A program made the translations under genes and the position numbers. Shown here in pieces: positions 34,096 to 38,709 of a stretch of DNA of 38,709 nt. Where the stretch lies: assembly GCA_947380605.1 (NCBI GenBank), contig CANCRO010000017.1:1-38709 (forward strand), given 5' to 3'. How positions within the stretch are numbered: the stretch's first letter is position 1; each line of letters opens with the position of its first letter. A model generated the notes under the pieces. The model was not told where the DNA came from. It saw nothing but the letters and a program-made list of their open reading frames with translations, and searched no databases. Source of the stretch: Chitinophagaceae bacterium. Lineage in GTDB: Bacteria; Bacteroidota; Bacteroidia; Chitinophagales; Chitinophagaceae.

Positions 34096-34806
34096 ATGAA
34101 CAGAAGGGCCTTATTGGGATTGTTATTGGCGTTTTTTTTTCCGCTTACGGGTTACTATTTAGTAAAATACTATAGTGACAAGGCGGTCAATATGCCCCGA
34201 CGTTATTTTTATGATAGCGTAATCGTAACTGAAAAAAACGGAAAAATTTCTACGGATACCATTTGGCATAAGGCGTCCAACATGACTTTCACTAATCAAT
34301 TGGGAAAAACCGTTACGCTAGATTCTTTGAAGGGTAAAATTTTGGTGATCGACTTCTTCTTTTCAAGGTGCCCTACTATTTGTCCAAGTATGGCAAAAAG
34401 TATGAAGCGACTTCAAAATTCCTTTGTCAATAGCAAGGATAGTATCGTGCAATTTATCTCTGTTAGCATTGACCCTATTCACGATTCTGTACCACAATTA
34501 AGAAAATTTGCCAATCAGTTTACCTCTAATCATGATAGCTGGTGGTTTGTAACGGGCGATAAAAAAAGTATCTATGATTTTGCCATACATGAACTTAAAG
34601 CCAATATAGCTGACGTAGGCGCTGATACGGCCTTTCCTCATACAGAACATTTTTTCTTATTAGATAGAGATAGAGTGGTAAGAGGATGGTATAATGGATT
34701 CGATACCATTAAGCAGGCTAAGCTAGTAAGAGATATTCCTTTGTTGATGTTGGAAAAAAGAAAAAAAAGAACCTTTAAAGAATTTTTAAATGAACTTTTT
34801 GGCTAA
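34096..34806 (+). CDS. SCO1/SenC-family copper chaperone
   Basis: 236 residues. One N-terminal membrane anchor (about 5-23) precedes a periplasmic thioredoxin-like domain with the copper motif CPTIC (C92, C96), the SIDPIHDSVPQL segment, and the third ligand H182 in FPHTEHFFLLD. SCO proteins deliver copper to, or reduce, the CuA site of subunit II, matching coxB upstream. The ATG lies 27 bases past the cox terminator, so it either has its own promoter (not clearly seen) or is reached by read-through. The DUF420 gene follows 33 bases later. Confidence 0.92.
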   Translation: MNRRALLGLLLAFFFPLTGYYLVKYYSDKAVNMPRRYFYDSVIVTEKNGKISTDTIWHKASNMTFTNQLGKTVTLDSLKGKILVIDFFFSRCPTICPSMAKSMKRLQNSFVNSKDSIVQFISVSIDPIHDSVPQLRKFANQFTSNHDSWWFVTGDKKSIYDFAIHELKANIADVGADTAFPHTEHFFLLDRDRVVRGWYNGFDTIKQAKLVRDIPLLMLEKRKKRTFKEFLNELFG

Positions 34807-34839
34807 TGACTTTATTGCCTGAAAATCTAAAATAAATAT

Positions 34840-35424
34840 ATGTTACAACCTTCCATTGAAAAAAATGACCAAAAAGCCAAATTATTAATCTGGACTGTTT
34901 CCATCATCGTTTTTGTAGCGGTTGCATTTTTATCAAAATATAAGTTAACTATTGATCTTGGCTTTAATGCCCATTTATTTGCAAAGGCCAATGCAGTAAT
35001 TAATTCGGTAGTGGCTATTTTATTGGTGGTAGGTTTGATTACCATCAAGCAAAAGAAATATTCTTTGCATAAAATGATTATGATTACCGCCATGGTGTTA
35101 TCGGTATTATTTCTTTTAAGTTATATAGGACATCATTTATTGGCTGGAGAAACTAAATACGGCGATATGAATCATGATGGAGTAGTGGATGATGCGGAGG
35201 TAATGCAAGCGGGAGGCTTAAGAATGCTGTATTACATCATTTTGATAACACATATTCCTTTAGCTGCAATCATTTTACCTTTTATATTATTTACTGCTTA
35301 CCGTGCGTTAACAGGGGAGTATGAGCAACATAAAAAGTTGACTAGGATTACTTGGCCAGTATGGTTTTATGTAGCTATTACCGGGGTAATTGTTTATTAT
35401 ATGATTAGCCCTTATTACAGCTAA
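34840..35424 (+). CDS. DUF420 (CtaM-like) membrane protein with an inserted EF-hand loop
   Basis: 194 residues, about five membrane helices (13-32, 50-70, 78-98, 128-152, 170-190). DUF420 features include NAVINSVVAILLVVGLITIK, the LSYIGHHLLAGETKYG segment and the ILITHIPLAAIILPF helix, with conserved His residues that may bind haem or metal. CtaM-type DUF420 proteins are needed for haem-A oxidase assembly in Firmicutes; the same role is inferred here from adjacency to SCO and cox. Oddity: between helices three and four is DMNHDGVVDDAE (109-120), a complete 12-residue EF-hand loop (D1, N3, D5, G6, D9, E12). Confidence 0.88.
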   Translation: MLQPSIEKNDQKAKLLIWTVSIIVFVAVAFLSKYKLTIDLGFNAHLFAKANAVINSVVAILLVVGLITIKQKKYSLHKMIMITAMVLSVLFLLSYIGHHLLAGETKYGDMNHDGVVDDAEVMQAGGLRMLYYIILITHIPLAAIILPFILFTAYRALTGEYEQHKKLTRITWPVWFYVAITGVIVYYMISPYYS

Positions 35425-35435
35425 ATCTTATCTGT

Positions 35436-35472
35436 ATTATTATTTGAAAATTTATGCCCTTTCAATAATAAT
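35436..35472. terminator. Hairpin between convergent DUF420 and OB-fold genes
   Basis: ATTATTATTTGAAA pairs with TTTCAATAATAAT with one bulged T. It overlaps the stop codon of the minus-strand gene. AT-rich; it may act on both strands. Confidence 0.5.
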
Positions 35473-36189
35473 TTTTGAACTACCTAGATAAGTTATAATG
35501 ACTTGAATTGTATCGCCCACTTTTACTTCAGGTATAGGGGCTGTGTTTTCATTTTTAGCAATCGTCAGTTTGGCTTGTATTTTATTTCCTAAAATATTTA
35601 CGAAAATTCCGTGAGGAGTAATTTTAAAAACAGTTGCTTCCACGGGTGTTTTACTCGCTACATATTTTTGTGCGGTTACATACTCATGAATGAATATTGA
35701 TTTATAAGGAGCCGCAGTAGCCTTATCAGGCCTATCTGTATTTTCAAGCTTAAAAAAATAAGGCTCGTTTAAATTGCTGTCTACCGGTTTTCTTTCCCAT
35801 GGAGATAATTTGAGTGGAAAGAAAATATAGCTACCGGTTTCTTTTACAAAATATTCTTCTTCTACTTTTTTGAGATAGCCTACAAATCTGTTTTCAATGG
35901 CAGATTTATTGATTAAATTGTCAAGTGCATTATTGAATTTGAATTCCATACAGTCGGCAATCATTTTATCGCCTCTAGCAGATAAATTGATTACAAAACT
36001 CACTTCATCACCTACATGAAAGTGATGAATTCTTTTAATGATCTTTTCTGCCTTTAATTTCAATTGCTCTTTCTCACTGATATTTCCAGTAATCGATTTT
36101 TTTTTGCCGTTGAGCATGTACTCGATGGTAGCATATTCCTTATCATGATTGATAAAGGTAATCTTACCCATTATAGATTCTGTTGCCAT
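35452..36189 (-). CDS. Double OB-fold-like (cold-shock/S1-like) protein
   Basis: 245 residues, no signal peptide or membrane helix. Residues about 5-80 read like a cold-shock-type beta barrel (MGKITFINHDKEYATIEYML, then HFHVGDEVSFVINLSARGDK). Residues about 175-245 read like an S1-type barrel (VEATVFKITPHGIFVNILGN, then VKVGDTIQVIITYLGSSKI). The middle third is charged with a SPWERKP segment and is unlike known RNA-binding domains. RNA or single-strand binding is a reasonable inference, but the repeat pattern is weak and I do not recognise the exact family. TACTTTTG, 35 bases upstream of the ATG, is a good -7 box. Confidence 0.65.
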   Translation of the reverse strand: MATESIMGKITFINHDKEYATIEYMLNGKKKSITGNISEKEQLKLKAEKIIKRIHHFHVGDEVSFVINLSARGDKMIADCMEFKFNNALDNLINKSAIENRFVGYLKKVEEEYFVKETGSYIFFPLKLSPWERKPVDSNLNEPYFFKLENTDRPDKATAAPYKSIFIHEYVTAQKYVASKTPVEATVFKITPHGIFVNILGNKIQAKLTIAKNENTAPIPEVKVGDTIQVIITYLGSSKIIIERA

Positions 36190-36223
36190 AAATTCTTGAT
36201 TGATCGAAATTGATTCCTACAGG

Positions 36224-36231
36224 CAAAAGTA
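36224..36231 (-). promoter_or_regulatory. -7 promoter box of the OB-fold gene
   Basis: Reads TACTTTTG on the minus strand, an exact TAnnTTTG match, 34 bases before the ATG at 36189. Confidence 0.5.
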
Positions 36232-36309
36232 AGTGCAAAATTTACATTTGAGCATTTATGTGCATAAGCACTAGCGTGGTGTTACCTTTCAGCAAATTTC
36301 TATTGTAGA

Positions 36310-36687
36310 TTATAAGGTTAATTCGATTGCCGGATCCCAAAATAATTCATCAAAGCCAAGGATTTTATCTTCTTTTACTATTATCTTTTCCTTTTTTAAA
36401 AGGGCCTCCATCAAAGAGGGGGGAGAAAAATGAGCTTTGCCTGTCAACATACCATTTCTGTTGACAACCCTGTGAGCGGGAACTGGAGGTTGAACTTGGT
36501 GGGCAGCATTCATTGCCCAGCCAACCATTCTTGCTGAAAGGCCAGTTCCTAAGTAACGTGCAATCGCACCATAAGAACTTACCCTACCTTTTGGAATTTG
36601 CCTTACTATCTCGTGCACATCCTTAAAAAAAGAATACTCTTTTGGTCGGGAAGGCAAATCATTGGCGGAAGACTTTTTCTTTGGCAT
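36310..36687 (-). CDS. Alkyltransferase-like (ATL) DNA-binding protein
   Basis: 125 residues, MGMT C-terminal DNA-binding fold. Helix-turn-helix parts are visible: IPKGRVSSYGAIARYLG (Tyr39 that flips the phosphate), SARMVGWAMNAA (Arg53, the arginine finger). The active-site motif PCHRV reads PAHRVVN: Cys is replaced by Ala71, so it cannot accept an alkyl group. Proteins with Trp or Ala at this place (E. coli YbaZ, S. pombe Atl1) bind O6-alkylguanine and pass lesions to nucleotide excision repair. It lies three bases after the DUF5522 gene in the trmB operon. Confidence 0.88.
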   Translation of the reverse strand: MPKKKSSANDLPSRPKEYSFFKDVHEIVRQIPKGRVSSYGAIARYLGTGLSARMVGWAMNAAHQVQPPVPAHRVVNRNGMLTGKAHFSPPSLMEALLKKEKIIVKEDKILGFDELFWDPAIELTL

Positions 36688-36690
36688 TAA

Positions 36691-37595
<905 letters not shown>

Positions 37596-37602
37596 TCAGC
37601 GG

Positions 37603-37610
37603 CAAATATA
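37603..37610 (-). promoter_or_regulatory. -7 promoter box of trmB operon
   Basis: Reads TATATTTG on the minus strand, exact TAnnTTTG, seven bases from the ATG at 37595. Start-site geometry implies a very short or absent leader. Confidence 0.55.
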
Positions 37611-37771
37611 ATTATAGTAAATAGAAATGGTCAAAAAAATGAAGGGAAAGGTTAAATAAATGTGAATGAATCAATTGGTAGATGCTTTTTTATATAGACA
37701 AATTAAACCTCTTACCGAAACACTAGTCATAGGCTTGTCAGTAATTTTTATACACCTAAAAATTTTACTCA

Positions 37772-38709
37772 ATGAAAAAAACAGTCACGCTATCATCCTT
37801 GTTACTTCTGGTTATGCTGTTTCAGTTCTGTACAAAAAATGACAGTCTGATTGTTTCTACTAAACCAGTAACTACTGAAACACCTGTAATGACATTTACC
37901 ACCTATAATTATTTGGATACCTATCCTGCACATATACAAGCAGCTTTAGCTACTTCAGATAATACACCGGCTACCAATCCAATCACCAATGAGGGAGCCA
38001 ACTTGGGAAGAATATTATTTTACGATAAACAATTAAGTAGAAATGGAACTACTAGCTGTAGTAGTTGTCACCAGCAGAAAAATTCTTTTAGTGATTCTGT
38101 TGTTTTAAGTAGAGGCTTAGATGGAGGTGCTACCACTAGACATTCGATGGCGCTATTAAATATGCGTTTCTATAAATCGGGAAAAATGTTTTGGGATGAG
38201 CGAGCTGCTTCTATTGAAAAGCAAGCCCTTCAACCCATACAAAATCATGTAGAAATGGATATGACCTTGGAGCTATTAGAAGCGAAGGTTAAATCCTTGA
38301 CTTATTATCCTTCATTGTTTCAAAAGGCTTTTGGCACTAGCTTGATTGACTCTGTTCTCATAGCCAAAGCGTTGTCTCAATTTGAAAGAAGTATCGTTAC
38401 CTATCAGTCAAAATATGATCGAGTAAAACAGGGTTTAGAAACTTTTACTGCTGCTGAAGCAGCAGGTGAACAGTTGTTCTTAACAGTCCCTGCAAATAGA
38501 ACCTGTGCAAGTTGCCATACTCCACCGATGTTTATTACCAGCAGTCCGAGTGCTCCATTCGGATTGGATGATGCGAATGACTTAGGCATTAATAATCGAG
38601 GTAATTTCAAATCGGGTTCTTTACGTAATATCAGTATCCGCTCCAATTTGTTTCACAATGGAAGCGTCGCCAATGTTCAGGAGATGCTTACGGCAGGAAA
38701 TCCAGGAAG
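37772..38709 (+). CDS. Di-haem cytochrome c peroxidase family protein (MauG/CcpA-like), 3' truncated by window
   Basis: At least 312 residues, open to the right edge; the C-terminus is missing because the window ends. An N-terminal signal (MKKTVTLSSLLLLVMLFQFC) is either Sec type or a weak lipobox with Cys20. The first haem is CSSCH (about residue 110) after LGRILFYDKQLSRNG, the second CASCH (about 247) after GEQLFLTVPANRT. FKSGSLRNISIRSNLFHNGS precedes the edge and matches the di-haem peroxidase core. Periplasmic reduction of H2O2 or oxidation of a partner are the likely activities. No -7 box is evident directly upstream. Confidence 0.9.
   Translation, partial: MKKTVTLSSLLLLVMLFQFCTKNDSLIVSTKPVTTETPVMTFTTYNYLDTYPAHIQAALATSDNTPATNPITNEGANLGRILFYDKQLSRNGTTSCSSCHQQKNSFSDSVVLSRGLDGGATTRHSMALLNMRFYKSGKMFWDERAASIEKQALQPIQNHVEMDMTLELLEAKVKSLTYYPSLFQKAFGTSLIDSVLIAKALSQFERSIVTYQSKYDRVKQGLETFTAAEAAGEQLFLTVPANRTCASCHTPPMFITSSPSAPFGLDDANDLGINNRGNFKSGSLRNISIRSNLFHNGSVANVQEMLTAGNPG

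Overview
The window is an ordinary chromosomal segment of an AT-rich member of the Bacteroidota, most likely Chitinophagales/Chitinophagaceae. This placement is inferred from gene content and signals, not from a search. Supporting signs are the TAnnTTTG type -7 promoter boxes close upstream of many genes, few strong Shine-Dalgarno sites, futalosine-pathway menaquinone synthesis, alternative complex III (ACIII) with an aa3-type oxidase, and a Gfo/Idh/MocA - sugar isomerase - Nuc_H_symport gene set. I see no rRNA, tRNA, CRISPR, integrase, transposase or prophage.

Layout. 1-1.2 kb: mqnC (menaquinone), minus strand. 1.3-7 kb, mostly plus: an M16 peptidase pair (one subunit with the zinc motif, one without), a small PF04020 membrane protein, a PhnA-like protein, a small minus-strand hypothetical gene, a Dabb protein and a lipid-kinase-like protein. 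7-11.6 kb, minus: a sugar-catabolic operon (Nuc_H_symport permease, Gfo/Idh/MocA oxidoreductase, exported isomerase/epimerase, exported Gfo/Idh/MocA oxidoreductase). 11.6-12.2 kb: the only long gene-free stretch, largely filled by a tandem array of 41/49-bp units with a duplicated higher-order arrangement. 12.2-18.9 kb: pdxH, an SF1 helicase, a CDP-alcohol phosphatidyltransferase, a serine hydrolase, a carboxypeptidase-regulatory-domain protein, and a membrane domain fused to PurN.

19.1-35.4 kb is the respiratory heart of the window: actABCDEF (ACIII, menaquinol:cytochrome c oxidoreductase), then coxB, coxA, ctaB, two subunit-III genes and a subunit-IV-like gene, ending in a strong terminator. 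A SCO copper chaperone and a DUF420 (CtaM-like) assembly factor follow. MqnC at the left edge helps make menaquinone, which ACIII oxidises; electrons pass through the haem-c subunits to CuA of CoxB and the haem/CuB site of CoxA. CtaB, SCO and DUF420 serve cofactor assembly. A terminator-like hairpin after actF and a -7 box at coxB suggest that act and cox can be separate transcription units.

35.4-38.7 kb: a double OB-fold-like protein, a small minus-strand operon trmB - DUF5522 - alkyltransferase-like (ATL) protein, and a di-haem cytochrome c peroxidase cut by the right edge.

I found no convincing wholly new multi-gene system. The items most worth a second look are the higher-order tandem array at 11802-12186, a canonical EF-hand loop inside the DUF420 protein, the membrane-domain-PurN fusion, an enlarged loop in the second CoxC, the cysteine-less ATL protein next to trmB, and the apparently leaderless promoters.
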